NCBI GenBank assembly: GCA_900544265.1
Contig: UQUQ01000023.1
Coordinates: 1 to 38,301 of the forward strand
Reading direction: 5' to 3'
Origin: an uncultured Alistipes sp.
GTDB lineage: Bacteria > Bacteroidota > Bacteroidia > Bacteroidales > Rikenellaceae
DNA: 38,301 nt
Positions 10,481-18,604 of this stretch are shown here, one piece after another. Every line of letters begins with the position of its first letter. The first letter of the stretch is position 1. The notes beneath the pieces were generated by a model. It was not told where the DNA came from. It did not search any database and saw only the letters and a program-made list of their open reading frames with translations. Made by a program: the position numbers and the translations under genes.

Positions 10481-10549
10481 CGCCGGCCGGCTCTTCTGTC
10501 CCGAATTTTTCAGTTCGGAATTCTCCGTGGTCGTGCGAATCCGCACCCT

Positions 10550-10571
10550 GCCGCGCCCGCGCGGCTTTTTT
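10550..10571 (+). terminator. Intrinsic terminator after the division gene run
   Basis: A perfect 6-bp stem GCCGCG/CGCGGC around a CCCG loop is followed at once by six T residues (10566-10571). It lies 70 bp after the phosphopantetheinyl transferase and before the convergent minus-strand gene. A weaker inverted pair CCGAA/TTCGG sits just upstream at about 10501-10518. Confidence 0.85.
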
Positions 10572-10590
10572 CGTGCCGTGCTGCAGCCTC

Positions 10591-10631
10591 CAGAAGGTCT
10601 CCGACGCTCGTCAGAAGGCCTCCGACGCCGT
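10591..10631. repeat. Tandem duplication across the 3' end of the Omp85-like gene
   Basis: Two adjacent copies of a 20-21-bp sequence, CAGAAGGTCTCCGACGCTCG (10591-10610) and CAGAAGGCCTCCGACGCCG (10612-10630), differ at a few positions. The second contains the stop codon and last codons (ASEAF) of the minus-strand gene. The first lies in its 3' untranslated region. It looks like a local slippage duplication. Confidence 0.75.
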
Positions 10632-12113
10632 AAAGAGGAAGGCTGAGGAGCGCTTGCGGTCCCAGGGCAGGTTGCGGTTGCCGAAGTCGCCCCAGCCGTA
10701 GTCGAGGCGGATGTTCATCCCCTTCTTGAATTCAAAGCGGTAGCCGCAGCCGAAGTTGCTCAGCGTGTTGCCCCAGCGGAACGGCCCCGTACCCCAGACC
10801 TGCCCGGCGCCGATCCATCCCACGAGGCCGTGGCGGCGGTAGATCCGCTGCCGCAGTTCGACCTGCGCCGTGCCGAGCCGCTTGTCGCGGTAGCGCCCCT
10901 CGTAGTAGCCGCGCATGCGCATCTCCCCGCCCAGCTTGGCGTAGAGGTGCCACGAGGGGTTGCCGAGCATCGCGTCGACGTACAGGTCGCAGGCCAGCAC
11001 GGCCCCCTTCCACAGCCTGCGGTACCAGTCGAAGGTTAGGGTCACGCGGCCGAACTCGCGCCCCGTGTTGCCCAGCAGGCGGGGGTACCACATCCCCTGC
11101 ACCTTCAGGAAGAGCCCCTTCGAGGCGTTGTAGGTGAGGTCGCGCGAGTCGTATTGCAGGAAGAGCCCCGCTCCGGTGTTCAGCGGCCGGGCGCGCTCGC
11201 CCGTTGCGGCGATGTAGTTCGAGAAGGGGTCCTGGCGGGCCGGGTCGTAGCGTCCTTCGAGCCAGAGGGTGTAGAGCTCGCCCATGCGGCCGTCGGGAAC
11301 GGCGCCTCCGGCCGCCACGTCGGCGGCGATCCGCTCCAGCCGTTCGGTCATCCCCGAGGGCGCGTACCTTGTCCCCGAGTAGTTGAACGTGCCGCAGACC
11401 CCCGCGTAGAAGTTGCGCGCAAGGGCCGCGCAGTAGGAGAGTTCGAAGATCAGGTCCGTGGTCGTCAGCTCCTGCTTGTACCCCTCGGCACCGGCCCGGT
11501 GTCCCACGCCGTAGAACTCGCCCGGGAAGTAGACGACCGAGCCCGAGTAGCGGAGGATGCGGCGGTCGTGGCGGAAGTAGTTGTCCCCCGTGAAGTAGAG
11601 CGTGGCGTATTGGCGCGTGGTGAGGTTGCCGTAGATCGAGACGTTCGAGGGCGAGGTGACCGAGTCCGTGCGGTCGGGGCGGTAGAAGCCCGCGAGCATG
11701 AAGCCGATGCCGAGGCCGTAGTCGGAGGAGTAGTTCGGACCCGGCACGATGCTCCAGTCGATCTTCTTGCGGAAGGTGAGGTCCTCGTTCGAGCGGCTGT
11801 AGTAGTCGATGATGCGGCGGATGAAGCCGCGGCGGCGGACTGTCGTATCTGTCGGAGCGACGGGTGCCGCAGCGATGGGTGCCGCGGCGATGCTGTCGGG
11901 CTGCGGTGTCGCGTATGGCGGCGCACCCTCCACGACGGCGGCGTGCGCCGCCGGTTCGGACGGGCTGTCGGTCGCTGTTGCGACGGAGTGGGTGTTGCTG
12001 CGGTCGGGAAGTGCCTGATAGCTCCCCTGCAGCGTATCGGCCGTTTGTGCCTCTGCCGTGCGGGGCATCAGCAACAGACCGGAGATGGAAAGAAGCATGC
12101 AGACTCTTTTCAT
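10611..12113 (-). CDS. Omp85/BamA-TamA-like outer-membrane beta-barrel protein without POTRA domains
   Basis: A 500-residue outer-membrane protein. A signal peptide covers 1-22 (cleavage after AEA). A low-complexity Ala/Pro/Thr segment at about 28-95, with short SIAAAPIAAAP-type repeats, is followed by a barrel of alternating aromatic and polar strands. The last strand is FLFTASEAF with a terminal Phe, as expected of a BAM substrate. Segments such as FFLKVQGMWYPRLLGN-type strands and the late VGWIGAGQVWG, with the final FEFKKGMNIRLDYGWG, resemble the Omp85 (surface antigen) C-terminal barrel. No POTRA domain fits in the short N-terminal part. The substrate is unknown. A full Bacteroidota promoter lies at 12136-12166. 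Assignment to the superfamily is fairly sure; the role is not. Confidence 0.75.
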   Translation of the reverse strand: MKRVCMLLSISGLLLMPRTAEAQTADTLQGSYQALPDRSNTHSVATATDSPSEPAAHAAVVEGAPPYATPQPDSIAAAPIAAAPVAPTDTTVRRRGFIRRIIDYYSRSNEDLTFRKKIDWSIVPGPNYSSDYGLGIGFMLAGFYRPDRTDSVTSPSNVSIYGNLTTRQYATLYFTGDNYFRHDRRILRYSGSVVYFPGEFYGVGHRAGAEGYKQELTTTDLIFELSYCAALARNFYAGVCGTFNYSGTRYAPSGMTERLERIAADVAAGGAVPDGRMGELYTLWLEGRYDPARQDPFSNYIAATGERARPLNTGAGLFLQYDSRDLTYNASKGLFLKVQGMWYPRLLGNTGREFGRVTLTFDWYRRLWKGAVLACDLYVDAMLGNPSWHLYAKLGGEMRMRGYYEGRYRDKRLGTAQVELRQRIYRRHGLVGWIGAGQVWGTGPFRWGNTLSNFGCGYRFEFKKGMNIRLDYGWGDFGNRNLPWDRKRSSAFLFTASEAF

Positions 12114-12135
12114 GGGCGGAAGCGGCTGAAAGGAG

Positions 12136-12166
12136 TAAAGATAAGCGAATTTTGTGAACGGACAAA
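12136..12166 (-). promoter_or_regulatory. Bacteroidota promoter for the Omp85-like gene
   Basis: On the minus strand the -33 box TTTG (12163-12166) is followed by a 19-bp spacer and TATCTTTA (12136-12143). This matches TAnnTTTG except for the last base. The element ends 22 bp before the ATG at 12113. It is one of two promoters here with both boxes. Confidence 0.7.
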
Positions 12167-12170
12167 AAAA

Positions 12171-12380
12171 GTTGTCTCCCGCGGCTCTCCTTCCCGCGGC
12201 TCTCCTTCCCCGCCAGTCCGCCTTTCGTCCGGGTTCTCTTCTGTCCGGTTGTCTTACGCCGGCCGTCTTTTGCCCTCCAGCCCGGATGCCCTCCAGCCCG
12301 GATGGTCTTTTGTCCGGAGGACTTCCTGTTTGGATGGCCTTCTGTCAAGCCGTCTTCTGCCCGGCGGCTTTTGCCGTCAA
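12171..12380. repeat. Degenerate 14-16-bp tandem repeat region, array A
   Basis: The 326-bp gap between the Omp85-like gene and pepC holds no gene. It opens with a perfect 15-bp tandem, CCCGCGGCTCTCCTT twice (12178-12207). It continues with imperfect units such as CTCTTCTGTCCGGTTGT, CTTTTGTCCGGAGGA, CCTTCTGTCAAGCCGT and CTTCTGCCCGGCGG. A second perfect tandem, GCCCTCCAGCCCGGAT twice, occupies 12272-12303. By eye the plus-strand consensus is close to CTTYTGTCCGGNGGT, with units of 14-16 bp. No frame carries a plausible protein. The element resembles array C near 34000. Confidence 0.7.
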
Positions 12381-12419
12381 TAAACAACGACGCCCCCGCT
12401 GCTGCGGAGGCGCCGTTGT
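12378..12419 (-). terminator. Hairpin terminator after pepC
   Basis: A stem of about 16 bp (12384-12399 with 12104-bp partner arm 12404-12419, allowing two G-U wobbles in the minus-strand RNA) encloses a short loop near 12400-12403. On the minus strand it is followed by a weak T-rich tail (TTTATTG). It lies 20 bp after the pepC stop. Confidence 0.75.
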
Positions 12420-12439
12420 CTGTCCGGAGAAACGAGGGG

Positions 12440-13648
12440 TTATTTCAGCCCCAGCTTCCTGGCGATCTCCTTGGGCAGGGCCTGTTTGTTGACCATGATC
12501 GAGGTGGTCTTGTAGGCGACGAACGGACGCGAGAAGTACCAGAAGCCGTCGTAGGGCGGCAGGACGTTCCACGAGTTCTGCACCTTGTAGTAGTAGCGGT
12601 TGCCGGCCTGGTCCGTGGCCGTGCCCATGATGAGCATGCCGTGGTCGTCGGTCGTCTCGTAGTTGTCGAAGGCCGTCTGGCGCATCTGCTGCGTGATGGT
12701 GCGCTCCTTGCCCGGCTTGTCGAACTTGTAGAGCGCCGCCTCCTTCTCCTTGTCGGTGAGCTTGCCCCAGCGCTCGGCCTCCGTGCCGCTCATGCTCTCC
12801 GTGTCGGCCTCCGGCACGATGCCGATGGCCTTCGTGCGGCTGAAGCCCTTTTCGCTCACGTCCGTGCCCCACGATACGGTGTACCCCTGCTCGAGGGCGT
12901 GGTCGATGATCTGCATCATCTCGTCGAGCGGCACGTTGTAGACCGTGCCCCACATCCAGTTGTCGGGCACCTCGATGATGAACTGCGTGTAGAAGGGGTG
13001 GTGCGTGAACGACGAGATGTCGATGTAGTTGTCCAGGTCGATGGGCAGCTGCGCCGCGAACGTCTCGGGCGTGTACTCCTTGCCCTCGTAGGTGAAGGTC
13101 TCGGGCAGCGGACCGAAATATTCGTCCAGAATGGCGTCAAAGCCGCGTTTCCAGGCCGTCGAAAGGGCCTTGCCGGACTTGTCGCCCGTCTTGACAACGG
13201 CGTCGAGGTAGGCCTTCAGCACGACCGAGAGCTCGTGGAAGTCGGGCTTCTCGGTGCCGTAGTTCAGTCCCGGGTAGACCTCGAACGGCACGATGCCGTG
13301 GGCCTTGATCCCCTCCGTTACGTCGTGCGAGGCACCGCCCTCGGCGAAGTTGATCGTTCCGTGCATGCGGACATACTTCTCGGCCTTGTCCATGAACGAG
13401 TGGCGCACGATCCACATCTCCGAGAGGTGCATCGCGGGCCCTCCGGCGCGCAGGATCTCGCTCTCGAGGAACGAGAGCGTCGAGAAGCACCAGCACGTGC
13501 CGCTGCGGCTCTGGTCCTTGACCGCCGTCGTGGGGATGATCTTCGTGTCGGTGAAACGGTAGCCCTCCGCGGACGTCGTGTCGGCGGTCTGCGCCCCTGC
13601 CGTGAGTGCGAGGCAGAGGGCGATAAGCGAAAGCATCAGGTTTTTCAT
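12440..13648 (-). CDS. pepC: Secreted aminopeptidase C / bleomycin hydrolase family (C1B) cysteine peptidase
   Basis: A 402-residue papain-fold peptidase of family C1B. A signal peptide spans about 1-19 (AGA|Q), so the product is periplasmic or secreted, unlike cytosolic bleomycin hydrolase. The oxyanion Gln is Q46 (VKDQ), the catalytic Cys is C52 in SGTCWCFS, the catalytic His is H336 in DDHGMLIMG, and the Asn is N358 in VQNSW. All four catalytic positions are intact. C1B enzymes usually form self-compartmentalised hexamers and trim peptides from the N-terminus. It lies 22 bp downstream of topA on the same strand and ends at a hairpin terminator. Symbol pepC is by family; substrate preference is unknown. 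Confidence 0.92.
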   Translation of the reverse strand: MKNLMLSLIALCLALTAGAQTADTTSAEGYRFTDTKIIPTTAVKDQSRSGTCWCFSTLSFLESEILRAGGPAMHLSEMWIVRHSFMDKAEKYVRMHGTINFAEGGASHDVTEGIKAHGIVPFEVYPGLNYGTEKPDFHELSVVLKAYLDAVVKTGDKSGKALSTAWKRGFDAILDEYFGPLPETFTYEGKEYTPETFAAQLPIDLDNYIDISSFTHHPFYTQFIIEVPDNWMWGTVYNVPLDEMMQIIDHALEQGYTVSWGTDVSEKGFSRTKAIGIVPEADTESMSGTEAERWGKLTDKEKEAALYKFDKPGKERTITQQMRQTAFDNYETTDDHGMLIMGTATDQAGNRYYYKVQNSWNVLPPYDGFWYFSRPFVAYKTTSIMVNKQALPKEIARKLGLK

Positions 13649-13670
13649 TGCGGTGGTGTTTGGGTTGTGA

Positions 13671-15968
13671 TTACTTTTTCGACGTGGAGACGATCTTCAG
13701 ACACTCCTCGAGCGTCAGCGTCTCGGGTTTCGCCCCCTTCGGCAGGCGGTAGTTCTTGCCCTTGTAGGCGATGTAGGCGCCGTAGCGACCGTTCTTGACC
13801 AGCATGTCGGGATCCTCGGGGAAGCTGCGCAGCGGCGTGTTGGCCGCCGCGGCGGCCGCCTGATGTGCCCGCACGATCTCCACGGCACGGTCGTAGGTGA
13901 GCGTGTAGGGATCGTCGCCCTTCGCGAGTGAGGCGAACGACTTGCCGTAGCGCACGTAGGCGCCATAGCGTCCGATGCCGACGGTCAGCTCCTCGCCGTC
14001 GAGCTCCCCGAGCGTGCGGGGAAGCGCGAAGAGCTCGAGCGCCTCGTCGAGCGTGATCGACTCGATGAGCTGTCCCTTCTTGAGCGAGGCGAAGCGGCTC
14101 TTCTCCCCCTCGGCCCCCTCGATCTCGACCATCGGGCCGTAGCGTCCGATGCGGGCCTTGACCGTGTGCCCCGTCTTGGGGTCGGTGCCCAGGATGCGGG
14201 CCTGGCCCTTCTTGTCGGTCTGCTTCTCGATGGCGGCGTCGACCATCTTGTGGAACGGGCTGTAGAAGGCGGCGATCATCTCCTTCCAGGTGATCTCCCC
14301 CTCGGCGATGCGGTCGAACTCCTTTTCGACGCGCGCCGTGAAGTTGTAGTCGACGATCGGACCGAACTGCGCCTCGAGGTAGTCGTTCACCACCATGCCG
14401 ATGTCGGTGGGCGAGAGGCGGTTCTTCTCCTTGCCGAAGTTCTCCGTGAGGTTCTTCGACGTGATGCGGCCGTCGGCGAGCGTCAGCTGCACGTAGCCGC
14501 GCTTCTGTCCGTCGCGGTTCTGCTTGACGACGTAGCCGCGGTTGATGATCGTGGTGATCGTCGGGGCGTAGGTCGACGGGCGGCCGATGCCCAGCTCCTC
14601 GAGCCGCTTGACGAGCGACGCCTCGTTGTAGCGTGCCGGGGCCGAGGTGAAGCGCTCCGTGGCGGTGATCTGTGTCGATACGACGCAGTCGCCCTCCGCG
14701 AGCTTCGGCAGCAGCCCCTCGCCGCTCTCCGCGGCCTGGTCGTCGTCCGTCGATTCGGAGTAGAGCCGCAGGAAGCCGTCGAAGCGGACCACCTCGCCCT
14801 GGGCGACAAACTGGTTGGGCGTGTTGTCCATGCCGATGACGACCGTCGTGCGGTCGAGCTCCGCGCAGACCATCTGCGAGGCGACCGTGCGTTTCCAGAT
14901 CAGGTCGTAGAGCCTCTTCTCGGCGGCCGTGCCCTCGATCTCCTGCCGGTCGATGTACGACGGGCGGATCGCCTCGTGCGCCTCCTGCGCCCCCTTGGTC
15001 TTGGTCTTGTAGTTGAACCAGCGCGAGTACTTCTCGCCGTAGAGCTTCGTGATCTCCTCCTTGCACTGGGCGAGGGCCTGCTGCGAGAGGTTCACCGAGT
15101 CGGTACGCATGTAGGTGATCAGACCCTGCTCGTAGAGGTGCTGCGCCACGGACATCGTCTGCGAGACCGACATGCCCAGCTTGCGGCCCGCCTCCTGCTG
15201 GAGCGTTGAGGTGGTGAACGGCGGTGCCGGGTAGCGCTGTGCGGGCTTCTCCTCGGCGCGGATGACGGTGAAGCCGGCGCCGATGCAACTGCGCAGGAAG
15301 GCCTCGGCCTCCTCGCGCGTCTCGAAGCGCGACGAGAGTTCGGCCTTGAAGAGGGTCTTGTCGGGGTCGTCGGCGGCGTGGAACTGGGCCACGACGCGGA
15401 AATAGGGCGTGGAGCGGAAGGCGATGATCTCGCGCTCGCGCTCGACGATCAGCCTTACGGCCACCGACTGCACGCGGCCGGCCGAGAGGGCCGGGCGGAC
15501 CTTCTTCCACAGCACGGGCGAGAGCTCGAAGCCCACCAGACGGTCCAGAATGCGGCGCGCCTGCTGGGCGTTCACGAGGTCCATGTTGACCGTGCGGGGC
15601 TTCTCGATGGCCTCCAGAATGGCCCGTTTGGTGATCTCGTGGAAGACGATGCGCTTGGTCTGGTCGACGGGGAGACCCAACACTTCGGTCAGGTGCCAGG
15701 CGATGGCTTCTCCTTCGCGGTCTTCATCGGAGGCGAGCCAGACGGTCTTCTCCTTCGAGAGGCGCGTGAGCTCGTCGACGACCTTCTTCTTGTCGGCCGG
15801 GACCTCATAGACGGGGCGGAATCCCTCGGCGATGTCGATGCCGAGGTCCTTTTTCGACAGATCGCGGATATGTCCGAAACTCGACTTGACGATGTAGTCC
15901 TTGCCGAGGAACTTTTCGATGGTTTTCGCTTTTGCCGGAGACTCGACGATAACTAAATTTTCCTGCAT
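13671..15968 (-). CDS. topA: DNA topoisomerase I (type IA)
   Basis: A 765-residue topoisomerase IA, which relaxes negatively supercoiled DNA by single-strand passage. The Toprim domain begins VIVESPAKAKTIEKFLG, with E8, and carries the acidic motif DEDREGEAIAWH near 90. The catalytic tyrosine is Y286 in ITYMRTDS. The C-terminal part has about three cysteine-free repeats (RYGPMVEI, RYGAYVRYG, RYGAYIAYKG) in place of the zinc ribbons of the E. coli enzyme, which is usual in Bacteroidota. ATG 15968 gives the conserved N-terminus; a TTG four codons upstream (15980) is a less likely start. pepC follows 22 bp downstream. No -7 element was seen directly upstream. Confidence 0.96.
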   Translation of the reverse strand: MQENLVIVESPAKAKTIEKFLGKDYIVKSSFGHIRDLSKKDLGIDIAEGFRPVYEVPADKKKVVDELTRLSKEKTVWLASDEDREGEAIAWHLTEVLGLPVDQTKRIVFHEITKRAILEAIEKPRTVNMDLVNAQQARRILDRLVGFELSPVLWKKVRPALSAGRVQSVAVRLIVEREREIIAFRSTPYFRVVAQFHAADDPDKTLFKAELSSRFETREEAEAFLRSCIGAGFTVIRAEEKPAQRYPAPPFTTSTLQQEAGRKLGMSVSQTMSVAQHLYEQGLITYMRTDSVNLSQQALAQCKEEITKLYGEKYSRWFNYKTKTKGAQEAHEAIRPSYIDRQEIEGTAAEKRLYDLIWKRTVASQMVCAELDRTTVVIGMDNTPNQFVAQGEVVRFDGFLRLYSESTDDDQAAESGEGLLPKLAEGDCVVSTQITATERFTSAPARYNEASLVKRLEELGIGRPSTYAPTITTIINRGYVVKQNRDGQKRGYVQLTLADGRITSKNLTENFGKEKNRLSPTDIGMVVNDYLEAQFGPIVDYNFTARVEKEFDRIAEGEITWKEMIAAFYSPFHKMVDAAIEKQTDKKGQARILGTDPKTGHTVKARIGRYGPMVEIEGAEGEKSRFASLKKGQLIESITLDEALELFALPRTLGELDGEELTVGIGRYGAYVRYGKSFASLAKGDDPYTLTYDRAVEIVRAHQAAAAAANTPLRSFPEDPDMLVKNGRYGAYIAYKGKNYRLPKGAKPETLTLEECLKIVSTSKK

Positions 15969-16000
15969 TGCGTTGTTCAAGGCTTTTTCTGAAACGCGAA

Positions 16001-16024
16001 AACCTAAGTCGTGACACTTAGGTT
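16001..16024. terminator. Inverted repeat between the DUF4270 gene and topA
   Basis: A perfect 9-bp inverted repeat, AACCTAAGT ... ACTTAGGTT, encloses a 6-base loop. In the minus direction the second arm runs into TTTTC, so it may terminate the DUF4270 transcript. The tail is short. An operator role for topA is an alternative. Confidence 0.5.
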
Positions 16025-16047
16025 CCGCCGTTCGGCTTCTGTGAATG

Positions 16048-17772
16048 TTATCTTATCATGGTATAGGTGATGTCGAACCCGATCGGTGCGTGGTTCCTGA
16101 TGGACGATCCTTCGGTCTGGGCCTCTCCCTGGAGCACGCCGAACGAGGGCGTGTAGAGACTGTATGCCTCGGGGCCGAGGTAGATCGTGCGGTGTTCGAC
16201 ATTGTTCAGATCGACGGCGTGGCCCTCCCTGGCGGCGCGCTTCTTTTCCTCCGTGTAGCTGTTCCAGAGCTCCTGCGCGTAACCCGTGATGTCCATCACG
16301 TAGCATCCCTGGCTGCGGTTGATGTAGCCGCCGTAGGAGAGCTCGGTGCCGTAGTTCGTCTCGTAGAGGTAGTTGTAGTCGCTCACGGCAGCGAGCGTCT
16401 TGTAGTCGGTGTAGAGTCCCAGCCGGCTCGGCGCCGCGGTCATCTCCTCGATCAGCCGCACGACGTCGAGCGGCTTGCCGTCGGCGGTCGAGCCCCGGTC
16501 GATGCTCTCCCAGTCGTAGTCGCTGTCGGTGAAGTAGACCCGCATGCGGACCTGGCTGAAGGCGAGCGTCTCGAACTGCTTGCCGCTCTCGGCGTACTCC
16601 GCGGCGAGCTGCTCGTCCAGTTGGTCGAAGAACTCCTGCGTGAAGGTCAGCTCCGTCACCACGCCGGCCATGCCCTCGACATAGACCATCGGCGTCTCGG
16701 GCCGCTCGTCGTTCGTCTCGGCGGCCAGCTCCGGCTCGATATGGATGTCGCCGGCCGTCGCGGGGTTGTAGCGCGAGTAGTCGCGCTGCAGGACATTGAC
16801 CGACACGCTGCCGTATTCGGCCCCTTCGACATAGAAGTTGTAGGTCATGCCGACGGTATCCTTGATGATCGTCGGGTCGCTCTCCAGCCGGTTGCGGGCG
16901 TAGATCGTCAGACCCGACTCCTCGAGCGTCGTGGCGTAGATCGCCCCCTTGCCGTATTCGGTCACCGGTACATCGGGGTCGGGGCAGATGTAGAGCCCCT
17001 TGAAGGCCTTGACCCAGTATTCGAGGCTGTCGTAGCTGTAGAGCGAATATTCATCCTTGTGCTCACCCTCCTGGAGCATCAGCCGGTTGACGAAGGCGCG
17101 TCCCTCGGCCGTGGGCTGGAGCGTCACGCTCGTGACCGAAGGGCCGTGACTGCCTCCCAGCGTGAAGGTGAAGAGCTTTTTTGCGGGGTCGTAGACCCGG
17201 TCGGCGGCGTTGTGGGTGCCGTTGGGGTCCAGCGGGTCGAAGTTGGCGTAGAAGACCGTGTCGCGCTCCGTCTTGCCCGCCCCGAGGGGTTTGTCGGTCA
17301 GGTAGGCGTTGCTCACGATCTCGTAGACGGCGAAGGTCTGCTCGGTGAGCGTGTCGGTGCCGTAGCTCGAGAACGAGAGGCTGAGCTGCGCCGAGTCGAA
17401 GATCGGCCGGTAGCCGAAGTAGCCCTCGCCGACCTTGTAGTAGTAGTTGGCGAACTGCGTGAGGAAGCCCGCCGTGCGCAGCCCGAGCGTGTCGTTGAGC
17501 TGCGAGCCGAGGTAACCGTAGGTGATGTTCGAGGTGACGACCGAGTCGGTCCGGAACAGGCGTGTCTCGACGTATTTCCGGGGGTTGAGCTTGTCGAATT
17601 CGAGCTTCACGTGTCCGGCCTTCATCTGCTGGTTCTCCGGCACGAGGTTCGAGCCCAGCGTATCGTCGACCGTGGTGCAGGCGCCGCACGTGGCGGCGAG
17701 GAGCACGGCGAAGGCTGCGGCGGGCGCGGCGGTGCGGAGCACGCGGCGGAAGAAGTTATTGTATTGCTTCAT
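16048..17772 (-). CDS. DUF4270 family lipoprotein
   Basis: A 574-residue exported protein matching DUF4270, a Bacteroidota family of unknown function. The N-terminus is hydrophobic to about residue 31. C32 in CGAC is the likely lipidated cysteine (C29 is an alternative). The typical start of the mature protein follows (TTVDDTLGSNLVPE), then about 540 residues of beta-rich sequence with many DSA-, YGT- and LTE-type turns and no catalytic motif. ATG 17772 was chosen because it leads directly into the signal peptide; the frame remains open upstream, inside the preceding gene. The first 17 bases overlap the end of the GT5-like gene, so the two are probably translated together. Confidence 0.85.
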   Translation of the reverse strand: MKQYNNFFRRVLRTAAPAAAFAVLLAATCGACTTVDDTLGSNLVPENQQMKAGHVKLEFDKLNPRKYVETRLFRTDSVVTSNITYGYLGSQLNDTLGLRTAGFLTQFANYYYKVGEGYFGYRPIFDSAQLSLSFSSYGTDTLTEQTFAVYEIVSNAYLTDKPLGAGKTERDTVFYANFDPLDPNGTHNAADRVYDPAKKLFTFTLGGSHGPSVTSVTLQPTAEGRAFVNRLMLQEGEHKDEYSLYSYDSLEYWVKAFKGLYICPDPDVPVTEYGKGAIYATTLEESGLTIYARNRLESDPTIIKDTVGMTYNFYVEGAEYGSVSVNVLQRDYSRYNPATAGDIHIEPELAAETNDERPETPMVYVEGMAGVVTELTFTQEFFDQLDEQLAAEYAESGKQFETLAFSQVRMRVYFTDSDYDWESIDRGSTADGKPLDVVRLIEEMTAAPSRLGLYTDYKTLAAVSDYNYLYETNYGTELSYGGYINRSQGCYVMDITGYAQELWNSYTEEKKRAAREGHAVDLNNVEHRTIYLGPEAYSLYTPSFGVLQGEAQTEGSSIRNHAPIGFDITYTMIR

Positions 17773-18562
17773 AGAATCGGTTGTAATTGTCGAAAAAGTC
17801 CTCCGCGTCGGGTGACTGGTATTCGAGCATCGGCTTCCCGCTTCCGCGGGCGATGCGGAGCACCTGCTCGTCGACATGCTGCGATGCGACGATGACACCG
17901 TCGGCATACTCCATAACGAAGCGGCAGAGGTTTTCGTATGAAGGCCGGGCGAGAATGTCGAGATTTTTCTCCCGAACCCCCTCGCCGGCGATCTTTGTGG
18001 CGAACTGCGGGTCCAGCTCACCGTCGAAGGCGTCGTCGTAGAGCGAGACGACGACCTTCACGTCGCGGAAGATCGGATCGTCGGCGAAGATGCGCTTCAG
18101 GTAGACCGGGACGACCGACGTGAGCCAGCCGTGGCAGTGCACGACGGTGGGGGTCCAGCGCAGCTTCTTGACCGTCTCGAGCACGCCGCGGGCGAAGAAG
18201 ATGGCGCGTTCGTCGTTGTCGGCGAACCAGTGCCCCTCGGCATCGGTCAGCACGGCCTTGCGGGCGAAGTAGTCGTCGTTGTCGATGAAGTAGATCTGTA
18301 CGCGGGCTGCGGGGATCGAGGCGACCTTGATGATGAGCTGGTGGTCGTTGTCGTCGATGATGAGGTTCATGCCCGACAGGCGGATGACCTCGTGCAGCTG
18401 GTGGCGCCGTTCGTTGATGCAGCCGTAGCGGGGCATGAACGTGCGGATTTCGTTTCCGCGCTCCTGCATAGCCTGCGTCAGTGCACGGACCAGCTTGGAG
18501 CACTCCGTATCGGGAAGATAGGGAGTGATCTCCTGGCTAACGTACAGAATCTTGCTTGCCAT
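17756..18562 (-). CDS. Short glycogen/starch synthase-like protein (GT5 N-terminal domain only)
   Basis: A 268-residue protein resembling the catalytic N-terminal half of glycogen synthase: ILYVSQEITPYLP at residues 5-17, MPRYGCINERRHQL near 43-56, and VHCHGWLTSVVPVYLK near 141-156. Full-length GT5 enzymes are about 470-530 residues. Here the second Rossmann domain, which binds ADP-glucose, is absent, and the usual K-x-G-G-L loop reads TECSKLVRAL. Catalysis as a glycogen synthase is therefore doubtful. Bacteroidota often carry such a short copy next to a DUF4270 gene, as here (17-bp overlap), suggesting a shared envelope-related role. A perfect -7 element lies 23 bp upstream. Confidence 0.8.
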   Translation of the reverse strand: MASKILYVSQEITPYLPDTECSKLVRALTQAMQERGNEIRTFMPRYGCINERRHQLHEVIRLSGMNLIIDDNDHQLIIKVASIPAARVQIYFIDNDDYFARKAVLTDAEGHWFADNDERAIFFARGVLETVKKLRWTPTVVHCHGWLTSVVPVYLKRIFADDPIFRDVKVVVSLYDDAFDGELDPQFATKIAGEGVREKNLDILARPSYENLCRFVMEYADGVIVASQHVDEQVLRIARGSGKPMLEYQSPDAEDFFDNYNRFYEAIQ

Positions 18563-18585
18563 GGTTTGAGGTGTTTTTATCTTCG

Positions 18586-18593
18586 CAAAGTTA
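18586..18593 (-). promoter_or_regulatory. -7 promoter element for the GT5-like/DUF4270 pair
   Basis: The minus strand reads TAACTTTG, a perfect TAnnTTTG, 23 bp before the ATG at 18562 and just after the queA stop. No convincing TTTG -33 box was found at 19-21 bp. Confidence 0.65.
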
Positions 18594-18604
18594 CGAAAAA
18601 ATTC

